NCBI RefSeq assembly: GCF_900101125.1
Contig: NZ_FNFL01000001.1
Span: 992,001-1,056,000, forward strand
DNA: 64,000 nucleotides
Origin: Sediminibacillus albus
GTDB lineage: Bacteria; Bacillota; Bacilli; Bacillales; Amphibacillaceae
Direction of reading: 5' to 3'
The notes under the pieces were generated by a model. The model searched no databases. It was given only the letters and a program-made list of their open reading frames with translations, and was not told the origin of the DNA. Shown one piece after another: positions 44,573 through 53,289 of the stretch. A program made the translations under genes and the position numbers. How positions within the stretch are numbered: position 1 is the first letter of the stretch; each line of letters opens with the position of its first letter.

Positions 44573-46081
44573 TCAAGAATCAGTAGCGTCGTAACTGACT
44601 AGTCCTTGAAAGTTGTTACCGTTTCTCGTTACGTTTTTACACGAAGCTGACACTTTCAAAACAGCCGCAGCTTTATTATCCTTCTTTTCATTACTGCAAG
44701 TATTGGCGCTAATATTCACACCGTTTACGTTTTTCGTAACTGCCATATGATAGATGTCCTTTTTGTTGTCCCGATTCACTTCCGCTATCGTGTTTCCAAT
44801 GATGGACACCATCTCCAGGTGGTCGGAAACAACAATACCGCTGTAAGCTGCCTCCCGGACCATGTTACTTACTATATCGATGAAATATACCGAATCTGTT
44901 ACTTTAACACCATCTCCCCCTGTATCCAGGATAACATTACTTGTAATCGTATAATGCTGGCCAGCACTGGCAGCTATCGCTGTTCCCCTAATATTCCTCA
45001 GGATATTATTGTTCACTTGCACCGCATCACCATTCCGAATGTAAATTCCCGAGAAAGCACTTGTACATACCGAATCAGAGATAATATTATTACTAATAGA
45101 GACATTTGATAATACCCCTGTTTTTTCACCGTTAATATTGATTCCATGGTTATACGCTAACCCACCGGAAATAATATTGTTAGAGATATCAAAGTTGTGG
45201 CAAGGCTGACTGCGGCCAGTCTGGCTGCCGGAAACATCCTTCGTGTCTTTCGGATCACTGACAGGGGCTGACACTACGTTGATGCCAGCTCCACAATGCT
45301 TGATCTGATTATGGTGGATGCTGACATCCTGCCAGTTGAATGCTCTAACCGCTTGCATTGTCAGGCCTTCAAAAATATTATTGGCAATAATAATATTTCT
45401 GTGCCACCTACCTATCGTTGAGGAATGGCTGCCAATTCCACGAGGCCAAACCTGGCTTCCGATTGTACTAGATGAACCGAAATAACAATCCATAATCCAA
45501 ATATTTTCACATGGCGTATGATCATAAGAACCGAACGCCCCAAACGCCCAGGCCCCTTTCATCAAGTCAATTTGAACAGCTTCTGAAAAGTTACGGCCGC
45601 CAGAGTCAATAAAGCCAAGAAATTGGCAGCTTTTTATTTGAACATTCCTGCATCCACACACTTCAATGGCATGCGCACCAGCAACATCTCTGACTTCCAT
45701 TTTTTCAAAGGTTATGTTTTCTCCATGGCCAATCGCAAAGCAATTGTGCATAACGGTTTGCTTTGTCCCGTTAAAATCCCAAATACCTCCTTCAAATTGA
45801 ATATTAGAATTCCCGCCATAACCTTCGAATGAATCCGATGGGCGGCCGTTTGTTGCCAGGTAACCAGAATGGTCTCTAACTAATCTGGCATTAGCGGCGG
45901 CTATTATATGAGTATTGGAAGAAACATATAACGTCCTTTCCAATATATAGGTTCCCTCGGGAATCCAAACAGTTACTCCTGCTTGGCCTGGTATAGCTTC
46001 ATCCAGTGCCGCTTGAATTGCAATAGCATCTTTTGTTTGTCCATCTCCAACCGCCCCATAATCTTCTACATTGATAAACAT
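44573..46081 (-). CDS. Right-handed parallel beta-helix protein (pectate-lyase-3 / tail-spike type)
   Basis: A 502-aa protein opening with the conserved NVEDYGAVGDGQTKDAIAIQ of glycosyl-hydrolase-28-related and phage tail-spike proteins, followed by WIPEGTYILERTLYVSS and then over ten beta-helix coils with Asn ladders (NISISNNIIS-like, VQVNNNILRNIRG). No signal peptide or sorting signal. Could be a polysaccharide-degrading enzyme or a spike-like protein; no neighbouring phage structural genes. The RBS position is a run of ten G residues on the minus strand (46089-46098), seven bases before the ATG. Confidence 0.82.
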   Translation of the reverse strand: MFINVEDYGAVGDGQTKDAIAIQAALDEAIPGQAGVTVWIPEGTYILERTLYVSSNTHIIAAANARLVRDHSGYLATNGRPSDSFEGYGGNSNIQFEGGIWDFNGTKQTVMHNCFAIGHGENITFEKMEVRDVAGAHAIEVCGCRNVQIKSCQFLGFIDSGGRNFSEAVQIDLMKGAWAFGAFGSYDHTPCENIWIMDCYFGSSSTIGSQVWPRGIGSHSSTIGRWHRNIIIANNIFEGLTMQAVRAFNWQDVSIHHNQIKHCGAGINVVSAPVSDPKDTKDVSGSQTGRSQPCHNFDISNNIISGGLAYNHGININGEKTGVLSNVSISNNIISDSVCTSAFSGIYIRNGDAVQVNNNILRNIRGTAIAASAGQHYTITSNVILDTGGDGVKVTDSVYFIDIVSNMVREAAYSGIVVSDHLEMVSIIGNTIAEVNRDNKKDIYHMAVTKNVNGVNISANTCSNEKKDNKAAAVLKVSASCKNVTRNGNNFQGLVSYDATDS

Positions 46082-46267
46082 TTATTAACCCCCCCCCCGG
46101 AAAATTACCGCACATTTACCAAGCCTGTATAAATCCATCCACAATTTAAAGAACAATGATAAAGTGTCCTTCTAATAATTATTCATTTCAAACTTGATAT
46201 ACAACCATTCCTCACATTGGTTTGAACGGGAACACCAGTAAAGGTCTTTAATCACACGGACAGATTG

Positions 46268-46822
46268 CCGTAAACAAACATAAATCCACTTGCAAAAACC
46301 GAACGAGGTGCCGTAATGCATATATATGGTGATGTACCAGTAAATGGTTCCTTATTAGTATCGGATAAGCATTAGTACTGCGCTGCGGAAATACACTACG
46401 CTTTCCGCGGGCGGCTGGTGAGCCTCCTCGAGCTTGCGCTCTGCGGGGTCTCACCGAGGCCTTCCTCCCGCAGGAGTCTCCGTGGATTTCCCCCTCTGAA
46501 AGACTGCGTACTGTTTCTAACCGATAGTATGGTTTACTTGAAATCGCGGTCGTTATGCAAGGTAGTGAGAACAGCCCTATCATCGCAGCCAAAAATGGCT
46601 CCTTTATTTTCAAGGAGGCTGAAGCCGTCCCCACTGAAAGCGGAGTAATCTGCCTGCGCAAGTTTAAGCACCCAACCTTGTTAGAAAGAAGAAATAGAGT
46701 TGTCACTGTGTCCGCAGTTTAAAGGAAGCATTAGCAAAGAAAAATCGAACGAGTTCGAATGTTACTCGAATCTCGTTCGATTTTTGCTTTAGCCACTATC
46801 TTTTTGTCCCAACTTCTTTTTA
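46268..46822 (+). repeat. Interspersed repeat, copy D (collinear form with extra module)
   Basis: Collinear with A and B (core from 46383) but with an extra 50-bp module at about 46520-46570 (TTTACTTGAAATCGCGGTCG, CAAGGTAGTGAGAACAGCCC) whose reverse complement is found in copy C near 11568-11595. The tail hairpin AAAAATCGAACGAG / CTCGTTCGATTTTT (46740-46786) lies 45 bp behind the DUF305 gene and can terminate it. Confidence 0.85.
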
Positions 46823-46830
46823 TCCTGGAA

Positions 46831-47280
46831 TTATTCATCCTCAATGTCTTTTATCAATTTCTTCATTTCGCTAATTTCTTTGCGTTGCGCCTTTATGATT
46901 TCATCCGCAAGTTTACGAACTCTCGGGTCTGTTATTTCTGCACGTTCACTCGTTAATATCGCAATGGAATGATGAGGAATCATAGCTTCCATATAGTCTG
47001 TATCATCAACTAACGTTTGGCTTCGCAGCAGGAACAGCGAAAGAAAAAATACTATAACACTTCCAGCAGCAATGCCAATGTTTACTTTCCGTTTTTTTAA
47101 CATATGGAGCATAAAAACAAGCATAATCATAGTCATGGCTGCGCCCATCATTAGAGCCATATAAGCTCTTGTTTCGCTAAAAAAAAGATGATCAAGCTTA
47201 AAGGTACTAAAATACTTGAAGATATACATCGCAACCGTAGAGGTTAAAACCATCCCGGCAAATTTTAGGTAGGGTTTCAT
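46831..47280 (-). CDS. DUF305 membrane protein
   Basis: Start ATG 47278-47280 behind AAAAGGAGTG; the longer frame has no RBS. The 149-aa protein has three N-terminal helices and a C-terminal DUF305 segment with MIPHHSIAILTSERAEI, the conserved His-His motif of this ferritin-like family, often linked to copper or other metals. Function not established. Confidence 0.85.
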   Translation of the reverse strand: MKPYLKFAGMVLTSTVAMYIFKYFSTFKLDHLFFSETRAYMALMMGAAMTMIMLVFMLHMLKKRKVNIGIAAGSVIVFFLSLFLLRSQTLVDDTDYMEAMIPHHSIAILTSERAEITDPRVRKLADEIIKAQRKEISEMKKLIKDIEDE

Positions 47281-47571
47281 TATAAACACTCCTTTTATAA
47301 ATTCTAATAGAAGTAAATACCCGTGTTTCATGCAAAGTATTCTAGCATTCAACATTATCCAGGAATATTTAAAAATTAATCCTTACTATATAGTGTTTTT
47401 TCTATTAAATAGAGAGCTAAGTATATTATAGGTTTCTTGCTAACCTAATGGAAATGTATAGTTAGTCTCCATTTCATCTATTCCCGTAAGTATTCACAGT
47501 AAACAGGCTACATTCTTACTTTAAGTTAATACAATATGAGAGAACGAGCAGAAAGGAGGATAAAGTGCATC

Positions 47572-47823
47572 ATGAATTATGAACATCAGGAATATCCAGG
47601 CCCTGAACAACAGGCAATGTATGGAGAAAATAGAGGACGACCATTTTTCGGGCCACGGCCTTTTTTTGGTTATCCTCGACCTTTTTATAGACCGAGGCCA
47701 TATTATGGAGGTTTCGGCAATCCCTTTATTGGAGGAGTGCTAGGCGGTCTTGTCGGCAGTACACTTTTTTACCCGCCTTACGGATATGGTTACCCGCCAT
47801 ATTATGGTGGGTATTACTACTGA
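47572..47823 (+). CDS. Tyr/Pro/Gly-rich, spore-coat-like protein
   Basis: Start ATG 47572 (NYEHQEYPG follows) after AAGGAGG at a long distance of about 12 bases. The 83-aa product is rich in Tyr, Pro, Gly, Phe and Arg (RPFFGPRPFFGYPRPFYRPR, YPPYGYGYPPYYGGYYY) around a glycine-rich stretch. The composition is like that of Bacillus coat or exosporium proteins. A terminator follows. Confidence 0.7.
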   Translation: MNYEHQEYPGPEQQAMYGENRGRPFFGPRPFFGYPRPFYRPRPYYGGFGNPFIGGVLGGLVGSTLFYPPYGYGYPPYYGGYYY

Positions 47824-47858
47824 CAAAATAGCTAAAAACGACGTGAAAACAGCAAAGG

Positions 47859-47889
47859 AGAGACTGTTCCGCTTAACAGTCTCTTTTTC
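47859..47889 (+). terminator. Terminator behind the Tyr-rich gene
   Basis: AGAGACTGTT and AACAGTCTCT with a 6-base loop, followed by TTTTTCT. The rest of the gap to tcyP (47890-48264) shows no gene and no recognised leader RNA. Confidence 0.85.
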
Positions 47890-48264
47890 TATTAGATCCC
47901 GAGGCTTAAGACAGGCAGTTCCTGTTCTCAGACTTTCTTTAGCTCATCTGAGAGACACTTTTTGTGAACGACCACTTGGTAAGTATATTCCTTCATCCCC
48001 AATCGTCATTCCTGACAAAGCAGCCTTTATTACCGACTTTTCCCCCAGCTACTTTCTACCTTCCAACGGATTGGCTTCTCATTGGCTCCGGAAATTTTTT
48101 AAAAAAAATATAAAGTCATTAGCCGATAAATCTGGTAACAGAAACTTAACAATTCCTATAAATGAATTAAGTCATACTAGTTACCTCGGATTTATATGTA
48201 TTAGTAAGCAATCAACTGTTAGGTGCATATGCTAACATAATCAAAATTAACAGGGGGTTTATGG

Positions 48265-49662
48265 ATGGAAATTGTCTTCGTCTTCATTAATATCATCGTT
48301 TTACTTGCAATTATTGGTGTGCTAATTACGATGCAGCGCAAGCACATTTCATTTTCAAAACGGGTGTTTACCGGATTAGGATTAGGAATTGTGCTCGGTT
48401 CAGTTTTACAATGGATTTATGGCAGCGGTTCTGATGTACTCGCGACTACAACGGATTGGTATAGTATTGTCGGCCGGGGCTATATCAGCTTTTTAATGAT
48501 GATTGTTATTCCACTTGTAATGGTATCGATTATCCAATCGATTATTAACTTGGACAAATCAGCAGAACTCGGAAAAATGTCCGCGTGGATCATCGGTATC
48601 CTCATTACCACGACCATGATTGCGGCATTAGTAGGAATTGGTGCCGCAAGTATATTTGATTTAAATGCCGAGCAGATTGAAGCAGGGCAAGCGGAACAGG
48701 ACCGCGGGGCTTCGCTTGAAACTACACTGAGCGATGTAGTGGAAAACCAAACCACCCCTCAAAAAATCTTGAACTTCATCCCTTCCAATATCTTTTTGGA
48801 TATGACTGGCCAGCGTTCCACATCGGTCATCGCAGTTGTCATTTTTTCCGTTATTGCAGGGATAGCCGTGTTAGGGCTGCGAAAGAAAAACCCTGAACAA
48901 GCGCAAATGTTCACCAATATTGTTAATGCGCTATATGGAGTAGTCATGCGGATTGTGACGCTAATTTTACGTCTAACTCCTTTTGGTATCTTGGCGTTAA
49001 TGGCAAATACCGTAGCAGCTACCGACTTTGCAGGAATTCTAGAGCTTGGGAAGTTTGTACTGGCATCCTATTTGGCCTTAATTACAATGTTTGTGATTCA
49101 CTTAGTATTAGTTGGCGTTTTCGGGTTAAACCCGGTGACGTTTTTGAAAAAAGTCATCCCTGTATTAGGCTTTGCATTCACTTCCCGTTCCAGCGCTGGT
49201 ACAATTCCATTAAACATTTCAGCACAAAAAAATACCCTCGGTGTTGATCAGGGAATCGCAAATATATCCGCATCCTTTGGGGCAACGATGGGACAAAACG
49301 GCTGTGCAGGCATTTATCCAGCGATGCTGGCTGTTATGATTGCCCCAACCGTGGGAATCGATCCGCTGGACCCTCTATTCATACTTCAACTGGTCGTGAT
49401 TATCGGAATCAGTTCCTTCGGTATTGCTGGCGTTGGCGGCGGTGCAACATTTGCCGCATTAATCGTGTTATCTTCGCTGAACATGCCGGTGGCGTTAGCA
49501 GGTTTATTGATCTCTATCGAAGCGTTCATTGATATGGGACGTACTGCATTAAATGTAAATGGCGCCATGGTTTCAGGTACACTAACCTCCCGAATATTAG
49601 GCAAGCTCAATATGAAAACATTTAATGACAAAACAGCGATTGACGAAAGCCAATCCTTATAG
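48265..49662 (+). CDS. tcyP: L-cystine:cation symporter TcyP
   Basis: A 465-aa dicarboxylate/amino acid:cation symporter. Hallmarks: the serine-rich hairpin SRSSAGTIPLN and the transport-core GQNGCAGIYPAMLAVM that separates TcyP from glutamate carriers, ending with DMGRTALNVNGAM. Eight helices plus two re-entrant loops. In B. subtilis TcyP is the main cystine importer and is controlled by CymR; no clear CymR box was recognised here. RBS GGGGG. Strong terminator follows. Confidence 0.93.
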   Translation: MEIVFVFINIIVLLAIIGVLITMQRKHISFSKRVFTGLGLGIVLGSVLQWIYGSGSDVLATTTDWYSIVGRGYISFLMMIVIPLVMVSIIQSIINLDKSAELGKMSAWIIGILITTTMIAALVGIGAASIFDLNAEQIEAGQAEQDRGASLETTLSDVVENQTTPQKILNFIPSNIFLDMTGQRSTSVIAVVIFSVIAGIAVLGLRKKNPEQAQMFTNIVNALYGVVMRIVTLILRLTPFGILALMANTVAATDFAGILELGKFVLASYLALITMFVIHLVLVGVFGLNPVTFLKKVIPVLGFAFTSRSSAGTIPLNISAQKNTLGVDQGIANISASFGATMGQNGCAGIYPAMLAVMIAPTVGIDPLDPLFILQLVVIIGISSFGIAGVGGGATFAALIVLSSLNMPVALAGLLISIEAFIDMGRTALNVNGAMVSGTLTSRILGKLNMKTFNDKTAIDESQSL

Positions 49663-49710
49663 CGAAACGTTAATGATAGCAACTCCTTGAAAAGGTCGGC
49701 CAAATTACAA

Positions 49711-49752
49711 GAGGCTGTTCCAATGTTACGTTGGAACAGCCTCTATTTTTTT
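49711..49752 (+). terminator. Terminator of tcyP
   Basis: GAGGCTGTTCCAA and TTGGAACAGCCTC, perfect 13-bp arms, followed by ATTTTTTT. Confidence 0.92.
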
Positions 49753-49856
49753 GAAGATCTCCATTTAAGTGGAAATCTTTATCATCAAGTTTGCTCATAC
49801 ATTTATCAACACCTTTACAAAAAAATTCTCAAACAGGTACAGTAATGAAGGTTTAT

Positions 49857-49885
49857 TTGACAACTCTTCATGCAGGATGTACAGA
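49857..49885 (+). promoter_or_regulatory. Candidate promoter of the LytTR-DUF3021 pair
   Basis: TTGACA (49857-49862), 17 bp, TACAGA. A 110-base leader follows. CATGCA and TGCATC elements around the -10 could be LytTR sites, but spacing does not fit the known direct repeats well. Confidence 0.4.
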
Positions 49886-49996
49886 TGAATTTGCATCTTG
49901 TGGCGATAGTTCGACGCTTCGCCTCCATCATGGTGACAATTGGAATCGCCGCATCTATACTAATTTTAGAGCCTTAACTTAAAGGAGAGAGAAAGC

Positions 49997-50455
49997 ATGA
50001 AGGTCATACTCGATGTCGATCGTAATCACGAAAAAACGGCGGTTACGATCCACTGTAAGGAAATTAGCGATTCTATTAAGGAAATCTTGGATTTTCTCGA
50101 AAAAAGAGAAACAAAATTTATCGTCGGAAGAAAGGGGGATATGCAGCATATTTTGAAACCCGAGGAAGTTCACTATTTTCACTCTGAAGGAGATACAGTC
50201 ATGGCAACGACTTCTGAAGGCCTCTTCAAAGTTAAAGAAAAGTTGTATGAGCTGGAAGATTCACTTCCATCCAACCGGTTTATCCGGCTGTCGAAGTCTG
50301 TCATCGCCAACCTTCATGAAATGAGCCATTTCGAACCATCATTCAATGGCACGCTCTGTGTGTATTTTAAATCTGGAGGGAAAGAATATGCCTCCAGACA
50401 TTATGTAAGCAACATAAAAGAAATATTACGACTAAACAGGAGGGAAAACAAATGA
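49997..50455 (+). CDS. LytTR-domain transcriptional regulator
   Basis: A 152-aa protein with a short N-terminal helical part and a LytTR DNA-binding domain (FIVGRKGDMQHILKPEEVHY, RFIRLSKSVIANLHEM, ASRHYVSNIKEIL). No receiver domain. It overlaps a DUF3021 membrane gene by 4 bp; such pairs form LytTR regulatory systems in which the membrane protein restrains the regulator and the pair autoregulates. RBS AAAGGAGAG. Confidence 0.92.
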   Translation: MKVILDVDRNHEKTAVTIHCKEISDSIKEILDFLEKRETKFIVGRKGDMQHILKPEEVHYFHSEGDTVMATTSEGLFKVKEKLYELEDSLPSNRFIRLSKSVIANLHEMSHFEPSFNGTLCVYFKSGGKEYASRHYVSNIKEILRLNRRENK

Positions 50456-50862
50456 AAACTTTTTTATTCAGAAGTATTATCGGCATCTTTTTTGGAGCAT
50501 TCATAGCAGTAATGGCGACTAATGCTCTTGTTTATTTTGGCGGGGAGAATGTATTAGACGGTAATCTTTTTCTGAAAAACTCCCTTGGCTGCATCTTTTG
50601 CGGTTGGTTATTTTCGGTGACACCGCTCTACTTTGAGATAAGGTCTTTACGTCTTCCGCAGCAGACAGCACTTCATTTTATAACGGTCAATATTGTCTAT
50701 TTTATTTTAGCCTATAAAATCGGCTGGATTCCGGCCGGAACAATTAATATTTTGATTTTCCTGGCCATATCGCTTGTCATCTATGCAACTTTCTGGATCT
50801 GTTTCTACCTTTATTTCAAAAATGAAGCCAAAAAACTTAATGAAGATCTAAAGCATATTTAA
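50452..50862 (+). CDS. DUF3021 membrane protein, partner of the LytTR regulator
   Basis: A 136-aa protein with four membrane helices and a charged tail (YFKNEAKKLNEDLKHI). The start overlaps the regulator stop (ATGA). DUF3021 proteins act as membrane inhibitors of their LytTR partner in Gram-positive bacteria. Confidence 0.9.
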   Translation: MKTFLFRSIIGIFFGAFIAVMATNALVYFGGENVLDGNLFLKNSLGCIFCGWLFSVTPLYFEIRSLRLPQQTALHFITVNIVYFILAYKIGWIPAGTINILIFLAISLVIYATFWICFYLYFKNEAKKLNEDLKHI

Positions 50863-50947
50863 TAGCGGGTGTTCTCTTAACTGCTGTGCCAGCCGGGTTT
50901 GTTTATTGGCTCAGCAAACTTTCCCAGAGACGATCATCGACCACTAT

Positions 50948-50990
50948 AAAAAGAGGGAGATTATTAAATTAATCCCCTCTTTTGTTTTAT
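50948..50990 (+). terminator. Terminator of the LytTR-DUF3021 operon
   Basis: AAAAGAGGG and CCCCTCTTTT arms with T-rich sequence TTTTGTTTTAT after it. Confidence 0.8.
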
Positions 50991-51075
50991 CGATTAAATG
51001 GCCAGCATAATGCTATTTCTATTTTTGTGTTATCGCCCGGAATGAGGCTTTAACTAGGTTACTAATATTGGTTTG

Positions 51076-51852
51076 TTACCTAGTATAATACCTGACATAA
51101 GTCGGATTAGCAGTAATATACAAGCCGCTCTTTATTTGATACATATAGCCGCCAGCAACTGGGAATTTGTCCCGAATAACGGTAAATACTTCCCCTCTGT
51201 TTACTACAACTGCTTTATCAGCCCAGTCAGCAGAGTTGTAAGTCCATAGTGAATCGACTATTATCTCTACATATTTTTGCGTACCGTCATCTCCCCCTCC
51301 GCTGTTTGGTGTTAGACCAAGTGCATTAGCCACTCCTATAACATGCCCGCGAGCAACTCGTGTTAAAAACGCATCTGATTTCAGAGCTGCCGCATCCGAA
51401 GAATTGTCAATGAACCCATTCTCTGTTAGGACAGCTTGCATCGCTGATTCTCTAACCATGTGGAAGTTTGCTTCTTTTTTACCGCGATCCCTAAAACCTG
51501 TTTCTATGACAATCGCATCATGAACAATGCTTCTTAGACGGTTTGTCTCCGTTTTTCCCGGATAATTTCCGTTGTACGTGTAAGATTCAAAACCGGTACC
51601 ACCGCCAGCATTAATGTGAACAGAGACTAGATAGTCAGCACCCCAGCTATTTGCCATGTTGGTACGTTGGCTTAATGACAGGGTTTGATCTGTTGTACGT
51701 GAAAGCATTACAGAGTGCCCTTGATAATCACGGTTTAAAAGATCGCGAATCTTTAGTGCAATAGCTAACGTTACATCTTTCTCCTGTAATCCATTACCTA
51801 TTGCCCCTGGATCATTGCCTCCATGTCCTGGATCGATAAAAATTTTTGTCAT
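51076..51852 (-). CDS. N-acetylmuramoyl-L-alanine amidase, phage-endolysin type
   Basis: A 258-aa protein with an Amidase_3 domain (about 1-175): IDPGHGG (zinc His9), LQEKDV (zinc Glu), SVHIN (zinc His) and LTENGF (catalytic Glu). A linker with GGGDDG leads to a C-terminal SH3-like domain (VVNRGEVFTVIRDKF). No signal peptide, as in endolysins that need a holin. It cleaves the bond between MurNAc and L-Ala in peptidoglycan. No holin is adjacent in an operon; small membrane genes lie nearby. Confidence 0.9.
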   Translation of the reverse strand: MTKIFIDPGHGGNDPGAIGNGLQEKDVTLAIALKIRDLLNRDYQGHSVMLSRTTDQTLSLSQRTNMANSWGADYLVSVHINAGGGTGFESYTYNGNYPGKTETNRLRSIVHDAIVIETGFRDRGKKEANFHMVRESAMQAVLTENGFIDNSSDAAALKSDAFLTRVARGHVIGVANALGLTPNSGGGDDGTQKYVEIIVDSLWTYNSADWADKAVVVNRGEVFTVIRDKFPVAGGYMYQIKSGLYITANPTYVRYYTR

Positions 51853-51950
51853 AAAATCCCTCCTTCCTATTTTTTATGCCAAAGATGCTTCTTCCGCTTG
51901 GACTAGCCATTTGACTAGTAACGAAGACAGATATGTTTTTTTGTAGAAAA

Positions 51951-51993
51951 AAGCACCCACCAAAGGGCTGTGTTTCGGCTTTGACGGGTACTT
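51951..51993 (-). terminator. Terminator upstream of the amidase
   Basis: On the minus strand AAGTACCCGTCAAAG pairs over its whole length (with G-U pairs) with CTTTGGTGGGTGCTT, followed by TTTTTT. It separates the small membrane gene at 52134 from the amidase. An open frame through this stretch has no start codon and is not called. Confidence 0.75.
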
Positions 51994-52133
51994 TTGTTCC
52001 AATAGTTTTCTTTTAGTTTCATCATCCAAAAACTCAATAACAGCTGATTTAACTCTTTGTTCATCAGTGATAGTAACACCCTCTCATTGCCTTCAACCCC
52101 AACCTTCGATAAAAGGAGGGTTCTTCCTACACT

Positions 52134-52355
52134 TTAATGAGCTAAAGGAGTTTGTGCCCAAAAATAAATTCCGCCTAAAACTCCTATACCAATAAAACCT
52201 CTCATTAATTTATCAGGCAACCGCAAACTCTTCGCTAGAAAACCTGTTAAAAAACCACCAGCGAGCATTATTAATAATAAAATTCCAAAATTTAATGCAA
52301 GCTCATTTACTGGACCTCTGTTTGCCCGAAGAGCTTTGCTAACTTCCCCTTCCAT
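52134..52355 (-). CDS. Small two-helix membrane protein, possibly holin-like
   Basis: A 73-aa protein with a perfect GGAGGTGA RBS. Charged head, then two hydrophobic stretches (about 20-42 and 50-68) separated by KSLRLPDKLMRG. Size and place near an endolysin allow a holin, but the gene is separated from the amidase by a terminator. No family recognised. Confidence 0.65.
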   Translation of the reverse strand: MEGEVSKALRANRGPVNELALNFGILLLIMLAGGFLTGFLAKSLRLPDKLMRGFIGIGVLGGIYFWAQTPLAH

Positions 52356-52396
52356 AGTTTCACCTCCAACTAATTCATAAAATATTTATAAAAGAA

Positions 52397-52421
52397 AAAG
52401 CACTCCGTTTAGGAATGCTTT
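52397..52421 (-). terminator. Terminator behind the secreted PPC-like gene
   Basis: AAAGCATTCC and GGAGTGCTTT arms on the minus strand (one G-U pair), followed by TTCTTTTA. Confidence 0.75.
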
Positions 52422-52461
52422 AACTTACTTATTTTTAATAAAAAGACATCTTCTTTTTCAT

Positions 52462-52884
52462 TTAGTAAACAGTTCTTAATTGAAAATCATAACCGTATGA
52501 TGAAGTGGTTCCTGCCCGAACAACCAAGTAGTACCACGAATTACCATCAACTTGCATTATCCTGTCGTCGTCTTCTAAAAACGCGATTTGTGTATAGTTT
52601 TCATCATAAATTTCCATGTTGTAATATGCATCTAAAGAAAAGATGCTAAATCCTGCTTCAGTTGAATAAGGAAACATAACTTTATATACTTTAGGATCTG
52701 CATATCTGTTTATTATTGTACTAGTAATTGTCTCCCCAGCATCAATCTCGTAAGCATTATCAAAATTAATATCATCCACAGACTGCACAGTTACTTTGGT
52801 CTCCTCATCACTTGCGGATGCGTTTGTCGCAAATCCAGCAACCGCCAAGACCAATACACCTACTAATGTTAAAATCTTTTTCAA
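52462..52884 (-). CDS. Small secreted protein, pre-peptidase-C-like fold
   Basis: Start TTG 52882-52884 (KKILTLVGVL follows) behind GGAGGAGA; the longer frame lacks an RBS. A 140-aa product with a signal peptide cut after NASAS. The mature part has the outline of a PPC beta-sandwich (AYEIDAGETI, SIFSLDAYYNMEIYDENYTQ, SWYYLVVRAGTTSSYGYDF). PPC domains usually hang on secreted peptidases; here the domain is alone. A secreted M23 peptidase is encoded 350 bp away on the other strand. Confidence 0.65.
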   Translation of the reverse strand: MKKILTLVGVLVLAVAGFATNASASDEETKVTVQSVDDINFDNAYEIDAGETITSTIINRYADPKVYKVMFPYSTEAGFSIFSLDAYYNMEIYDENYTQIAFLEDDDRIMQVDGNSWYYLVVRAGTTSSYGYDFQLRTVY

Positions 52885-53289
52885 AAAATCTCCTCCTTTA
52901 AATTGGTAAATAAATACTTTCCTTACTATTATCGGTATCAATTAGATAAGGTTTAGAAAATAATTGAATTTTTTCATAATAAATCCATAACGTTTTTTTC
53001 TTAAAACAATCCCAAACGGGGCACAAGGCATCGCTGTCAATAGCCAAATAATAAACGATGGCAAGAGAAAAACAAAAAACATGCAAAATAATAAAACATC
53101 AGATTAAATTGAGACGGCTGTTTCAGGAGCGTGAAAAGTTACTGATGAAAAATGAATAATAAGGTTTCACCCCTTCTCTATATCGAGGAGGGGTTTTTAT
53201 AGTTTTTCATGGAATATTTTGAATAATCTTGCAGGTGTTTTTATGGATTAGTCGAATCCATTGTATATAAACTTTTAGGAGGTTGATTT

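Noticed and set aside
47890-48264. Long tcyP leader considered as riboswitch or T-box
   Set aside because: No T-box sequence, no S-box, no clear CymR site; only a possible plain promoter.
51890-52076. Minus-strand frame of about 65 codons (DEQRVKSAVIEFLDDETKRK) between the amidase and the small membrane gene
   Set aside because: Protein-like in composition but no start codon before the upstream stop, and it runs through a 15-bp terminator stem.
53058-53159. 33-codon plus-strand frame (REKQKTCKIIKHQIKLRRLF) followed by a hairpin with T run (53167-53198)
   Set aside because: The terminator is good but there is no RBS before the ATG; could be the end of a decayed gene.
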